A stretch of DNA of 64,000 nucleotides. Origin: Variovorax brevis. Lineage in GTDB: Bacteria; Pseudomonadota; Gammaproteobacteria; Burkholderiales; Burkholderiaceae_C. The notes beneath the pieces were generated by a model, which was not told the origin of the DNA, did not search any database, and saw only the letters and a list, made by a program, of their open reading frames with translations. Shown here one piece after another: positions 1-7,492 of this stretch. The stretch covers positions 310,001 to 374,000 of the forward strand of contig NZ_JASZYG010000007.1 in NCBI RefSeq assembly GCF_030317105.1, in the 5' to 3' direction. The position numbers and the translations under genes were made by a program. Position 1 is the first letter of the stretch. Each line of letters begins with the position of its first letter.

Positions 1-376
1 CCTGCGAAGCGCTCGATGTCAGGATCGCCACCGGCTGCGCATCGCCCAAGACGAACTCCAGACGCGCCCGCGGGTAGGCCAAGTCGATGGGCAGGTAAGC
101 GGCGCCCGATTTCAGGACCGCCAGCAACGCGACCACCATGTCGATGGAACGCTCCATGCCGACCGCCACGAGTTGGTCGCGCCCCGCCCCGGCCGCGCGC
201 AGGCGATGTGCGATGCGGTTGGCGCGCTGGTCCAACTCGCCGAAGCTGATCGTCACGCCGTCGCACGTGACGGCAGGCGCGTCCGGCCGCGAGGCCGCCT
301 GCTGCGCTATCCGCTGGTGAATGGGGGTAAAAACCGCCCGATCGTCACTTTTGGATTGAATTGCCGGATTTTCCAT
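1..376 (-). CDS. Nonribosomal peptide synthetase, adenylation-domain N-terminus (partial)
   Basis: This is the start of a leftward gene that continues past the left edge; 125 codons are visible. The protein opens with a short Met-Glu-Asn-Pro linker and goes directly into an adenylation (AMP-binding) domain. Core motif A1 is seen as ISFGELDQRAN at about residues 47-57, and core A2 as LKSGAAYLPID at about 91-101. These are the usual NRPS A-domain spacings, so the enzyme probably starts with an adenylation module rather than a condensation domain, although a free-standing amino-acid-activating enzyme cannot be excluded. The ATG at 376 is the first in-frame Met. The substrate-specificity residues lie outside the window, so the product cannot be named. 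Confidence 0.85.
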   Translation of the reverse strand, partial: MENPAIQSKSDDRAVFTPIHQRIAQQAASRPDAPAVTCDGVTISFGELDQRANRIAHRLRAAGAGRDQLVAVGMERSIDMVVALLAVLKSGAAYLPIDLAYPRARLEFVLGDAQPVAILTSSASQ

Positions 377-559
377 GCCATGCACCCCTGGTTGCGACGT
401 ACGCTTTGGACAACAGCCGCAACACGATGTATCTGCCGCGGCGGGAAATTGATGTCGCGTTCCCTACGCGGTCCAGTCCATATTGCCCTCTGGTCTCACC
501 CAACGCCATTCACCAAACGCGCTGCCCAAAAGGCATAGACACAATCTGTTGACAGCAAC

Positions 560-582
560 AATCGAAGCAATTCGTTGCGATT
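560..582. promoter_or_regulatory. Imperfect 23-bp palindrome, possible operator of the NRPS gene
   Basis: The arms AATCG and CGATT are perfect at the ends, and 8 of 11 positions pair about a central base at 571. It lies about 185 bases upstream of the NRPS start codon in an AT-richer stretch. Its length suits a dimeric regulator, but no regulator gene in the window is obviously paired with it. Confidence 0.25.
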
Positions 583-682
583 CATCATTTGACAAACCAC
601 TTGCTGGACGGGGTTTGGATGATTCTGCGTGAGTTTCGCGGGATTGAATACTAAACGGTGACAGAGATAGTTGCTCTTGTTA

Positions 683-716
683 CCAAAAAGTTCTCGTTTC
701 CCTCAAGCAAGGGAAA
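683..716 (-). terminator. Possible terminator downstream of the phosphatase gene
   Basis: A perfect 7-bp inverted repeat, TTTCCCT and AGGGAAA (697-703 and 710-716) with a 6-base loop, followed on the minus strand by a short run of five T about seven bases later. The T run is slightly displaced, so the site is only moderately convincing. It would end transcription of the leftward folate/ttcA run. Confidence 0.4.
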
Positions 717-739
717 TGCCAACCGGTGCGGAAGTTGGC

Positions 740-758
740 ACGAGCCCGCGGGGCTCGT
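740..758 (-). terminator. GC-rich hairpin touching the phosphatase stop codon
   Basis: Perfect 8-bp arms ACGAGCCC and GGGCTCGT around a three-base GCG loop, placed immediately after the phosphatase reading frame. There is no T run, so it may act as a 3'-end stabiliser together with the hairpin further downstream rather than as an independent terminator. Confidence 0.35.
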
Positions 759-1396
759 CAGGCGCTGGTTTCGTCGAGCGCGTCGTCGTCCAGATGGGCC
801 TCATCGGCCCAGCCCACCAGCGTGAGGCCTTGGGGCGTCCAGAGCATGCGGTTGATGGAGGCGTTGTTGAGTTGCCACGTGCGTGGCGCCTGCAACTCCT
901 GGCGGGTGGCAGCTCGGTAGAGCACGTCCATCACGCCGCCGTGGGCCACCAGCACCACCAGCTCGCCAGGGTGGCGGGCGGCCAGTTCCTCCGCGACGTG
1001 GGTCACGCGCTCGCGGAATACCAGCAGGCTTTCGCCCCCTTCCGGTGCAAATTCGGGATCGCGCTGGCGCCAGCGTTGCGCTTGCTCGGGCAATTCGCTC
1101 TGGATGTCGTGAAAGGTCCGTCCCTCGAAGAGGCCGAAGCAACGCTCGCGCAGGCGCGGTTCGGCAATCACGGGCAGTTCGCCCTGCCGGGCGATTTCCT
1201 GCGCCGTCTGCCACGCACGGGCGAGGTCGCTGGAATAAATGACGGAGATGGGTTCGTCGGCCAGCGCCTGTCCCAGGCGCTTGGCCTGCCATTGGCCCCG
1301 GGCGTTCAGCTCGATGTCCAGCTGGCCCTGGATGCGTGTGTCCACGTTCCAGGCGGTTTCACCGTGGCGGACGGCAATCAGTCGGGTCGGCTCCAT
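758..1396 (-). CDS. Histidine phosphatase family protein (phosphoglycerate-mutase-like)
   Basis: A 212-residue member of the histidine phosphatase superfamily, which hydrolyses phosphomonoesters through a phospho-histidine intermediate. The RHG signature is at residues 10-12 (VRHGETAWN), so His11 is the predicted nucleophile. A second catalytic His lies in LVAHGG near residue 152. Size and motifs fit the GpmB/CobC-like cytosolic branch. The substrate could be a sugar phosphate, alpha-ribazole phosphate or another small phosphoester, and sequence alone does not decide this. It is the last gene of the leftward run that begins with the folM-like gene, 11 bases after the DUF4136 lipoprotein gene, so co-transcription is likely. 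Confidence 0.9.
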   Translation of the reverse strand: MEPTRLIAVRHGETAWNVDTRIQGQLDIELNARGQWQAKRLGQALADEPISVIYSSDLARAWQTAQEIARQGELPVIAEPRLRERCFGLFEGRTFHDIQSELPEQAQRWRQRDPEFAPEGGESLLVFRERVTHVAEELAARHPGELVVLVAHGGVMDVLYRAATRQELQAPRTWQLNNASINRMLWTPQGLTLVGWADEAHLDDDALDETSA

Positions 1397-1407
1397 CCGT
1401 GCTGATC

Positions 1408-2115
1408 TTATCGGGCCGCCGGTGGGGCAGCGGCGGCCGCCTGAGGCGCGATGCTCGAGGTACTTGCCGTCGGAATCTGGATGTCCACGCGCCTCACGCC
1501 CGCCGGCGGATTGGGAAAGCCCTGCATGGCGGCCTGGAACATCACGGCAAAGACGGGGCCGCTGAGGTTGTAGGGGCCGTCGTTGTAGGCCCGCGTTTCA
1601 TAGACGATCTGGTTGGCCGGCAGTTCGCGCAGAACGACGCTTACCTCCCGCGTGTACCAGGGGTTGCTTGCATAGGCGGGTCCGTACCAGCCGGCCCAAC
1701 CGCCGCCGTACCAGCCGGGGCCGTAGCCGCGACCGTAGGGCCAGCCGCGGCCGTAGCCCATGCCGCCATAAAAATAGGGAGCGCCCCACCCGGGGTAGAA
1801 CCAGGGGTCGGCCCAAGGCGAAATCTCGACCGAGACGCGGGCGGCAATCTGCGCGGAATAGCGGGGCGACGCGTCGTCGCGCGTGAGCCCGACGCTCTGC
1901 AGCGCGGCGCTGGCCATGGCTTCAAGCTCTTGCTGGGTCGCTTCCTGGGCCTGTTGCGAGGGCAGGCGTTCGAAGCGGTAGGTCGCTTGCGCGGGCGAGC
2001 CCTGAAGCTTGGAGAAGGTCGAGACCTTGCTGTCGACAGTCCAGCTGGTGGCGCAGCCAGTCAACAGCGCTGCAGCGGTGAGCGGCAGGAAAAGGGCGGT
2101 CAGCGTGTGCTTCAT
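1408..2115 (-). CDS. DUF4136-type lipoprotein with Gly/Tyr/Trp-rich segment
   Basis: A 235-residue predicted lipoprotein. The signal peptide (MKHTLTALFL...) ends in the lipobox LLTGC with the lipidated Cys at residue 21. The body resembles DUF4136 envelope lipoproteins of Proteobacteria. Its unusual feature is a block near residues 100-155 made almost entirely of Gly, Tyr, Trp and Pro (for example YGRGWPYGRGYGPGWYGG), probably a flexible, aromatic-rich surface loop. The last residues are Ala/Pro-rich. It follows ttcA by about 50 bases and precedes the phosphatase gene. Function is unknown; attachment to the inner leaflet of the outer membrane is the natural inference. Confidence 0.8.
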   Translation of the reverse strand: MKHTLTALFLPLTAAALLTGCATSWTVDSKVSTFSKLQGSPAQATYRFERLPSQQAQEATQQELEAMASAALQSVGLTRDDASPRYSAQIAARVSVEISPWADPWFYPGWGAPYFYGGMGYGRGWPYGRGYGPGWYGGGWAGWYGPAYASNPWYTREVSVVLRELPANQIVYETRAYNDGPYNLSGPVFAVMFQAAMQGFPNPPAGVRRVDIQIPTASTSSIAPQAAAAAPPAAR

Positions 2116-2165
2116 GGGTTCCCCCTCTCAGGTGACGACCAAATGCTGCAAGACCGCATCGCTCA

Positions 2166-3104
2166 TCAGCCCTGGACGATCCGCATGGGCGACGAGGGCG
2201 CCGGAAATTCGGGTGCGTCGAATGCCTGGTCGCCATTGGCGTCCGGCACGCCCGTTGCCCTCAGACTCTTGAAATCGTGAAGCGTTCCGTCGAGCAGGTG
2301 CGAAGGTGTCACGTTCTGCAGCGCGTTGAACATGTTTTCAAGGCGCCCGGGGGTTTTTCTTTCCCACTCGCGCAGCATTTCGCCGACCTGCTTGCGTTGC
2401 AGGTTCTCCTGGCTGCCGCACAGGGTGCAGGGAATGATCGGGAATTCGCGGTGCTGCGCCCAGCGCACCAAGTCTTTCTCCGCCACGTAGGCCAGCGGAC
2501 GGATCACGATGTGCTTGCCGTCGTCGCTCACCAGCTTGGGCGGCATGCTCTTGAGCTTGCCCGCGAAGAACATGTTGAGGAAAAAGGTTTGCAGCATGTC
2601 GTCGCGGTGGTGGCCCAGCGCGACCTTGGTGGCGCCAAGCTCATCGGCGACGCGGTACAGGATGCCGCGTCGCAAGCGGCTGCACAGGCCGCAGGTGGTC
2701 TTGCCCTCGGGAATCACGCGCTTGACGATGGAATAGGTGTCCTGCTCCTCGATGTGGAAGGGCACGCCCAGGGTAGTGAGGTAGGTCGGCAGCACCTCTT
2801 CCGGAAAGCCGGGCTGCTTCTGGTCGAGGTTGACGGCGACGATGTCGAAGTGGATCGGCGCGCGAGCGCGCAGCTTGAGCAGGATGTCGAGCAGGGCGTA
2901 GCTGTCCTTGCCACCCGAGACGCACACCATGACCTTGTCGCCGTCCTCGATCATGTTGTAGTCGACGATGGCCTTGCCGACCTGGCGGCACAGGCGCTTT
3001 TCGAGCTTGTGGGTTTCGCGCTCGATCTTCAACGAGTTGTTGGCGGCTGACGATGAATCGTCGATCCACACCGCATCGATGCGTTCTGGCATCACGGCGC
3101 TCAT
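2166..3104 (-). CDS. ttcA: tRNA 2-thiocytidine(32) synthetase TtcA
   Basis: TtcA is a PP-loop ATPase that carries an iron-sulfur cluster and thiolates cytidine 32 in a subset of tRNAs. The 312-residue protein shows the PP-loop SGGKDS at 63-68 and two CxxC pairs, Cys138/Cys141 (TTCGLCSR) and Cys226/Cys229 (PCTLCGS). This is the arrangement expected for TtcA and distinguishes it from TilS. LGHHRDD near 163-169 is also typical. Length matches the family. Its start overlaps the end of folB by four bases (ATGA), so translation is probably coupled. It acts in the cytoplasm. Confidence 0.96.
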   Translation of the reverse strand: MSAVMPERIDAVWIDDSSSAANNSLKIERETHKLEKRLCRQVGKAIVDYNMIEDGDKVMVCVSGGKDSYALLDILLKLRARAPIHFDIVAVNLDQKQPGFPEEVLPTYLTTLGVPFHIEEQDTYSIVKRVIPEGKTTCGLCSRLRRGILYRVADELGATKVALGHHRDDMLQTFFLNMFFAGKLKSMPPKLVSDDGKHIVIRPLAYVAEKDLVRWAQHREFPIIPCTLCGSQENLQRKQVGEMLREWERKTPGRLENMFNALQNVTPSHLLDGTLHDFKSLRATGVPDANGDQAFDAPEFPAPSSPMRIVQG

Positions 3105-3493
3105 GATTTGCTCCGGAAGACTTCCACACCGACGGACTCGCAGTCGGGGTAGACGTCAGGCTTGGCAGTGGAAACGCGAGCGGCTTTCACCTTGGGATGC
3201 TCCAGTACTTGCGTCAGGATGTCATCGCAGAGCGTTTCCTGCAACTGCACATGCCCCTTGGAAAGGCGCGTGGCGACGGTGCGGCGGATGAAGTCGTAGT
3301 CCACCACTTCGTCCAGGTCGTCGGCGATGGGGGTGGACACTTCCAGCGGCACGTAAAGGTCGACGTTGATGATGACGCGCTGCTCGGCGCGCTTCTCGAA
3401 TTCGTGCACGCCGATGTTGATCCAGACCTCGTAGTCGCGCAAGAAAACGCGCCTGCAGGTCAGCAACAAGGGGTCGAGGGCGGCGGTGGTCAT
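3101..3493 (-). CDS. folB: Dihydroneopterin aldolase FolB
   Basis: A 130-residue protein matching the short FolB family, which cleaves 7,8-dihydroneopterin to 6-hydroxymethyl-dihydropterin and glycolaldehyde in folate synthesis. The N-terminal part carries the family-like pattern of a strand followed by IGVHEFEKRAEQRV, and DYDFIRRTV and LQETLCDDIL appear in the middle, where the conserved active-site Glu and substrate-pocket residues normally sit. Its start overlaps the preceding folM-like gene by four bases and its end overlaps ttcA by four bases, giving a tightly coupled three-gene unit. Cytosolic. Confidence 0.93.
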   Translation of the reverse strand: MTTAALDPLLLTCRRVFLRDYEVWINIGVHEFEKRAEQRVIINVDLYVPLEVSTPIADDLDEVVDYDFIRRTVATRLSKGHVQLQETLCDDILTQVLEHPKVKAARVSTAKPDVYPDCESVGVEVFRSKS

Positions 3494-4287
3494 GGGTTGG
3501 AATCTGAAGATGATGCGTTGAGCAGTTCGTCGACGACGAACATGATGTCGCGCGGCGACGGCACGAGGTGCTGGCCGTTGTCCACGCTGAGCGTCGTCCC
3601 GGTGATGCTGGGCGTGTCGGCCAGGAAGACGCAGCTTCGGGCGACATCTGCCGGGTCGATCGGGCGGCGCAACAGGTTGGCGCTGGCCGCCTTGCTGAAA
3701 TTGTCGCCGGTCTGCGGTCCGCTGGCATACAGGATGCCCGGCGCGACACCGCAGACGCGCACCGCCGGAGCGAGTGCTTGCGCCTGCAGCGACACCGCGC
3801 GCTCCAGCGCCAGCTTGGAAACGGTGTACGAAAAATAGTCCGGGTTGAGGTTGAAGACCTTCTGGTCGAGGATGTGAATGGCGCAGCGATCACCGCCGCC
3901 CGCGCTTCGCGCCAGCAGCCGGGCGAAGGACAGGGGCGCGATCAGGTTCACGCCCAGTTGGCGCTGCGCCGAGTCGACGTCGAAGTCCAAGCCGCTGTCC
4001 GGCTCGAAGGCGGACGCGTTGTTGACCACGCAATCGAGGCCGCCCTGGGCCGCGATCTGCTCGACCAGCGCCTGTCGCCCGACTTCCAGCGTGATGTCGG
4101 CCTCGATGGCGATCGCTGAAAATCCCTGGGCCCGCAGTCCTTCGCACAGCGCCTGCGCCGCCGGTCCGGACGCGCGGTATTGGCACCACACCTGCCAGCC
4201 GGCTCGCGCAAAGGCTTCACAGATGGCGGCGCCCAGCCGCCGTCCGCCGCCGGTGACGAGTACCTGTCGCGCAATGGAAGCACTCAC
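3490..4287 (-). CDS. folM: FolM/pteridine-reductase-type short-chain dehydrogenase
   Basis: A 265-residue NADPH-dependent SDR. The cofactor motif is TGGGRRLG at residues 12-19, that is TGxxxRxG rather than the usual TGxxxGxG. NNAS is at 89-92, and the catalytic Tyr154/Lys158 sit in YTVSK. The usual catalytic Ser position is Asp141 (HILDQK). The TGxxxRxG motif and Asp in place of Ser are hallmarks of PTR1/FolM pteridine reductases, and the 4-bp overlap with folB supports reduction of dihydromonapterin or dihydrofolate. The reading frame stays open upstream, but that stretch is antisense to the next gene. I chose GTG at 4287, about nine bases after a GGGA, leaving 15 bases to the divergent ATG at 4303. 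Confidence 0.8.
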   Translation of the reverse strand: MSASIARQVLVTGGGRRLGAAICEAFARAGWQVWCQYRASGPAAQALCEGLRAQGFSAIAIEADITLEVGRQALVEQIAAQGGLDCVVNNASAFEPDSGLDFDVDSAQRQLGVNLIAPLSFARLLARSAGGGDRCAIHILDQKVFNLNPDYFSYTVSKLALERAVSLQAQALAPAVRVCGVAPGILYASGPQTGDNFSKAASANLLRRPIDPADVARSCVFLADTPSITGTTLSVDNGQHLVPSPRDIMFVVDELLNASSSDSNP

Positions 4288-4302
4288 CTGATAATTTCCC
4301 GT

Positions 4303-5403
4303 ATGAATTTGGAGACTGGCGCCCAGCGCGCCGACCCGTTGACCCGGATTATCGATGCCACGCTGGAGCGCGCCGGCGGCTGGCTGCCCTTTGACCGCTT
4401 CATGGCGCTGGCGCTGTACACGCCCGGCCTGGGCTACTACGCCAACAGCTCCGCGAAGTTCGGTCACATGCCGGCCTCGGGCAGCGACTTCGTCACCGCG
4501 CCGGAACTGTCGCCACTGTTCGGCCAGACCCTGGCGGTCGCGGTGACCGATGCGCTCGAGCACACCGGCACCGGCGAAGTCTGGGAATTTGGCGCCGGTT
4601 CAGGCGCGTTGGCCAGGCAACTGCTGGCGGAACTGGGTGATCGCATCACGCGCTACACCATCGTCGATCTCTCCGGCACCTTGCGCGAACGCCAGCAGCA
4701 GGCGTTGGCTCCTTGGGGCGACATGGTGCAGTGGCTGAGCGAACTGCCCGCTTCGATGCAAGGCGTCGTGGTGGGCAATGAGGTGCTCGACGCGATGCCT
4801 GTCAAGCTGCTGGCGCGCGTGTCAGGCGAGTGGTTCGAGCGCGGCGTCGCGCGCGGCGGCGATGGCGTCTTGACCTATGCGGACCGGCCCACCGACCTGC
4901 GTCCGCCCATTGAGATCGAGGGCCGACACGATTACCTCACCGAAGTCCACCATCAGGCCGAGGCCTTTGTCGCCACGCTCGCGGATCGCCTGAAAAAGGG
5001 CGCGGCCTTCCTGCTCGACTACGGATTTCCGGAATCCGAGTACTACCACCCGCAACGCCACATGGGCACCGTGATGTGCCATCGCGGGCATCAGGCGGAC
5101 GGCAATCCGCTGGCCGACGTGGGCGACAAGGACATCACGGCGCACGTCAACTTCACCGGCATCGCGCTGGCCGGCCAGGATGCGGGGCTGCAGGTGCTGG
5201 GTTACTGCAATCAGGCGCGCTTTCTCATGAATTGCGGGCTGGTGCAGAAGATGGAAAGCGCCGATCTGCCGCAGCGCACAATGGCCGCCCGGCTGATCCA
5301 CGAGCACGAAATGGGCGAACTCTTCAAGGTGATCGGGTTTGCCGCCGGCGAAGCTTGGGACGCTGTCGGCTTTCGCGAAGGCGATCGATCGCACACGCTC
5401 TGA
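4303..5403 (+). CDS. SAM-dependent methyltransferase, MidA/NDUFAF7 family
   Basis: A 366-residue class I methyltransferase of the MidA/NDUFAF7 family (DUF185), whose mitochondrial member methylates an arginine of complex I subunit NDUFS2. The diagnostic stretch SDFVTAPELSPLFG is at 61-74 and the SAM-binding EFGAGSG at 95-101. VVGNEVLDAMPVK is the family's post-II motif, and LDYGFPESEYYHP appears further on. The gene is divergent from the folM-like gene with start codons only 15 bases apart, so the two promoters probably overlap each other's coding DNA. It ends 16 bases before a convergent gene. A role in respiratory complex I assembly is inferred from the family only. Confidence 0.88.
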   Translation: MNLETGAQRADPLTRIIDATLERAGGWLPFDRFMALALYTPGLGYYANSSAKFGHMPASGSDFVTAPELSPLFGQTLAVAVTDALEHTGTGEVWEFGAGSGALARQLLAELGDRITRYTIVDLSGTLRERQQQALAPWGDMVQWLSELPASMQGVVVGNEVLDAMPVKLLARVSGEWFERGVARGGDGVLTYADRPTDLRPPIEIEGRHDYLTEVHHQAEAFVATLADRLKKGAAFLLDYGFPESEYYHPQRHMGTVMCHRGHQADGNPLADVGDKDITAHVNFTGIALAGQDAGLQVLGYCNQARFLMNCGLVQKMESADLPQRTMAARLIHEHEMGELFKVIGFAAGEAWDAVGFREGDRSHTL

Positions 5404-5419
5404 GCCGCTGAGTGGGCTC

Positions 5420-5995
5420 CTACAGGATGAACGGCACCAGCGCGGGGACTTTCTTGCTGTACGCCACATACTTGTCGCCGAACTGCTCGCGCATCCAACG
5501 CTCTTCCAGCCGCAGCTTGCGCCACAACGCGAGCGCCGCGATCAGCACGGCGAGCGCGCCGCGCCATTCATCGACAGCCACCGCGGAGCCCACGAAGGCC
5601 AGCAGCAGCCCCGTGTAGATCGGATGCCGGACGATGGCGTAGGGGCCGGTGCAGATCAACTCATGGTCCTGCTTGACCGTGACGATGGCGCTCCAGTTCC
5701 TGCCGAGATGGCGGCGTGCCCAGACGGTGAAAAGCAGGCCGGCGGTCACAAGAACCGTGCCGGTCAAGAAGAGCCAGGGGGACCGCGGGGCAATGGGAGC
5801 GTCGAGCCATGCGATCTGCACGCCCGGCGCCCACACCAGCAGCACCGCAATGCCAAGCGGAACCACATGCGTCAAGCGCGACGACAGCGACTCGCGCTTC
5901 GCCGTGGCTTTCACGTTTCCGGACATCAGCCACCAATAGACTGCCCATGCCATCCACATCGCAGGGATGAGACAGAGCCGGGCAGTCGCCATCAC
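5420..5995 (-). CDS. Isoprenylcysteine/phospholipid-type integral membrane methyltransferase
   Basis: A 191-residue membrane protein with about five hydrophobic segments and the C-terminal SAM-binding signature GPYAIVRHPIYTG, followed by the charged EERWMREQFGDKYVAY. This is the pattern of the ICMT/PEMT methyltransferase superfamily. The acceptor in bacteria of this type is unknown; small lipids or exogenous isoprenoid-like thiols are possible. The start overlaps the end of the DUF1653 gene by four bases, so the two are co-translated. Located in the inner membrane. Confidence 0.85.
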   Translation of the reverse strand: MMATARLCLIPAMWMAWAVYWWLMSGNVKATAKRESLSSRLTHVVPLGIAVLLVWAPGVQIAWLDAPIAPRSPWLFLTGTVLVTAGLLFTVWARRHLGRNWSAIVTVKQDHELICTGPYAIVRHPIYTGLLLAFVGSAVAVDEWRGALAVLIAALALWRKLRLEERWMREQFGDKYVAYSKKVPALVPFIL

Positions 5996-6234
5996 GAAGA
6001 TGTCGAGGCGACAGGCTCAAAGCGCGGCACTTGGCGCCCGTTGACTTCGATCTGCCCGAAGAACATGGCATGCGGGCGCACCCACAGGCCCGTGGCGTTG
6101 TACAGCGGCCGGTAGACCACCAGCGGCTCCAGCGTTTCGCTGTGCCGCGCGACGCCCACGACCTCGTATTCGTTGCCCTTGTAGTGGCGGTAGCGGCCCA
6201 AGGGCGTCGGTGGGAGGGGAGGAAGATCGCTCAT
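5992..6234 (-). CDS. DUF1653 domain protein
   Basis: An 80-residue protein that is almost entirely one DUF1653 domain: LGRYRHYKGNEYEVVGVARH, then LVVYRPLY and LWVRPHAMFFGQI. The domain is small, mostly beta and widespread in Proteobacteria, and has no established biochemical role. It lies 7 bases after the SRPBCC gene and overlaps the methyltransferase gene by four bases, so it belongs to the same leftward transcript. Confidence 0.88.
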   Translation of the reverse strand: MSDLPPLPPTPLGRYRHYKGNEYEVVGVARHSETLEPLVVYRPLYNATGLWVRPHAMFFGQIEVNGRQVPRFEPVASTSS

Positions 6235-6241
6235 GCCGGCT

Positions 6242-6709
6242 TCATGCGGTCACATTGCGAACTTCGGCCGCGAGCCGGTCGAGGTTCTGCTCATTGGCCT
6301 CGGTCACGATCGGCGCGATGCGCTGGACTTCGGCGGCGGTGTCGAACACCTGTCGCCAGCCGACGAGCGTCTTCTCGCCTTGCGCCTCAAAGGTGATCGT
6401 CATCCAGAAATGATGGCCCAAGGTGTGTTCAAAGACGACGCGCTCCTGCGGCACCACTTCCTTGAATATGGATTCGTTGGGGTAGTTCTTGCCGTCAGGT
6501 CCGTGCAGGATGAATCGCCAGGCGCCGCCGGCACGCAGGTCGAACTCATGAAAGGTGCTGGAAAAGCCCTTGGGCCCCCACCAGCGCGCGAGATGCGCGG
6601 GGTCGCTGAACGCCCTGTAGACGCGCTCGCGTGGCGCATCGATCAATCGTGAGTGAACGAACTCGCGGTCCGCGGTGGACCCGGATGGATCAGGTTGCTG
6701 CGTGCTCAT
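6242..6709 (-). CDS. SRPBCC (AHSA1-like) family protein
   Basis: A 155-residue START/Bet v1-fold protein of the AHSA1 branch. The opening pattern DAPRERVYRAFSDPAHLARW, then WWGPKGF and FDLRAGGAWRF, is characteristic of this group. The fold makes a hydrophobic cavity; bacterial members are small-ligand binders or stress-associated proteins and usually have no known ligand. The gene sits in a leftward run between a GNAT acetyltransferase and DUF1653. There is no signal peptide, so it is cytosolic. Confidence 0.85.
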   Translation of the reverse strand: MSTQQPDPSGSTADREFVHSRLIDAPRERVYRAFSDPAHLARWWGPKGFSSTFHEFDLRAGGAWRFILHGPDGKNYPNESIFKEVVPQERVVFEHTLGHHFWMTITFEAQGEKTLVGWRQVFDTAAEVQRIAPIVTEANEQNLDRLAAEVRNVTA

Positions 6710-6742
6710 GCCGCCATGGTACGGCTGCCGCCAGCGTGCGTG

Positions 6743-7423
6743 TCAAACCCGCGAAATGATGCGAACGACTGCCTGCCGGTAATCAGCGAAGCCCATTCGA
6801 AGGTAAAGCCGGTGTGCGCTTTCGTTGCTGCACATGACGTGGAGAAAGGGCACTTCGTTGCGCTGCAATTGGCGGCGAATGAGCTTGTCCATCAGCCGAC
6901 GCGCCAAGCCGCGCCCCTGAAAATCCGGATGCGTGCAGACGCCGCTGATCTCGTGCAGCGCCCCTGCGCGTGTGCGCTCGCCGGCCATGGCGATCAGTCG
7001 TTCGACTTCGAGGAGGCCGAAGTATTCGCCCAACTCGATGGTCCTGGGCCCGAACGGTCCCGGGCGCGTCAGGGCCGCCAGCTCGACCGCCTGCGCACTG
7101 TGCTGCGGACCGAGCGGGACGGCTGCGAGTGTTTCGTCCTCTGCGGGCATCGACGGGGACTGCCACACCATCTTGTGCATGCTGGCTTCCGCGTCGATCT
7201 GCCAGCCGGACGGTGCGGCGCCTGACCATCCGTCGCAATACAGCTGCTCACCCGGCGCGCAATGACGCGCCAGCGCGTCGAGGTTCGGCTGCGCGGGGAC
7301 GGCGAAGCCGACGATGGGGGAGAAACCTTGCGCGTAGCGGCGCACGTCGTCTGAACCGACGGCGTACCTCGCGTGTGGCCCGGCGAGGCAGTGCCAGAAG
7401 ATGTTGTCGAGGAGTTGGGTCAT
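6743..7423 (-). CDS. GNAT family N-acetyltransferase
   Basis: A 226-residue protein whose C-terminal half is a GNAT domain. The acetyl-CoA-binding motif A is seen as ISGVCTHPDFQGRGLARRL and is followed by SNESAHRLYLRMGF, the typical motif B with an Asn-Glu-x-Ala turn. The N-terminal half (about 110 residues) is a divergent repeat-like extension as in FR47-type acetyltransferases. I placed the start at the ATG at 7423, because the 19 residues gained from the upstream ATG at 7480 are compositionally unlike the rest. Substrate unknown. Confidence 0.82.
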   Translation of the reverse strand: MTQLLDNIFWHCLAGPHARYAVGSDDVRRYAQGFSPIVGFAVPAQPNLDALARHCAPGEQLYCDGWSGAAPSGWQIDAEASMHKMVWQSPSMPAEDETLAAVPLGPQHSAQAVELAALTRPGPFGPRTIELGEYFGLLEVERLIAMAGERTRAGALHEISGVCTHPDFQGRGLARRLMDKLIRRQLQRNEVPFLHVMCSNESAHRLYLRMGFADYRQAVVRIISRV

Positions 7424-7492
7424 CGAGGGACCATCTGGGCAATTGTGTTCATGGGGCGTTCCGTCCGCGCCATTGTGCAAAACCCCGGGCCG

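Larger units (their letters stand above)
377..757. other. Intergenic region between the NRPS gene and the phosphatase gene
   Basis: About 380 bases without a convincing gene. The region is more AT-rich than its surroundings and must carry the NRPS promoter and leader (read leftward), plus the 3' end signals of the phosphatase gene. It holds an imperfect palindrome near 560-582 and two hairpins at 683-716 and 740-758, listed separately. Short reading frames here lack ribosome binding sites and have no recognisable content. Confidence 0.6.

Noticed and set aside
541..600. Two TTGACA-like -35 sequences near 549 and 589
   Set aside because: Neither has a matching -10 at 16-18 bases on the same strand, and no rightward gene follows.
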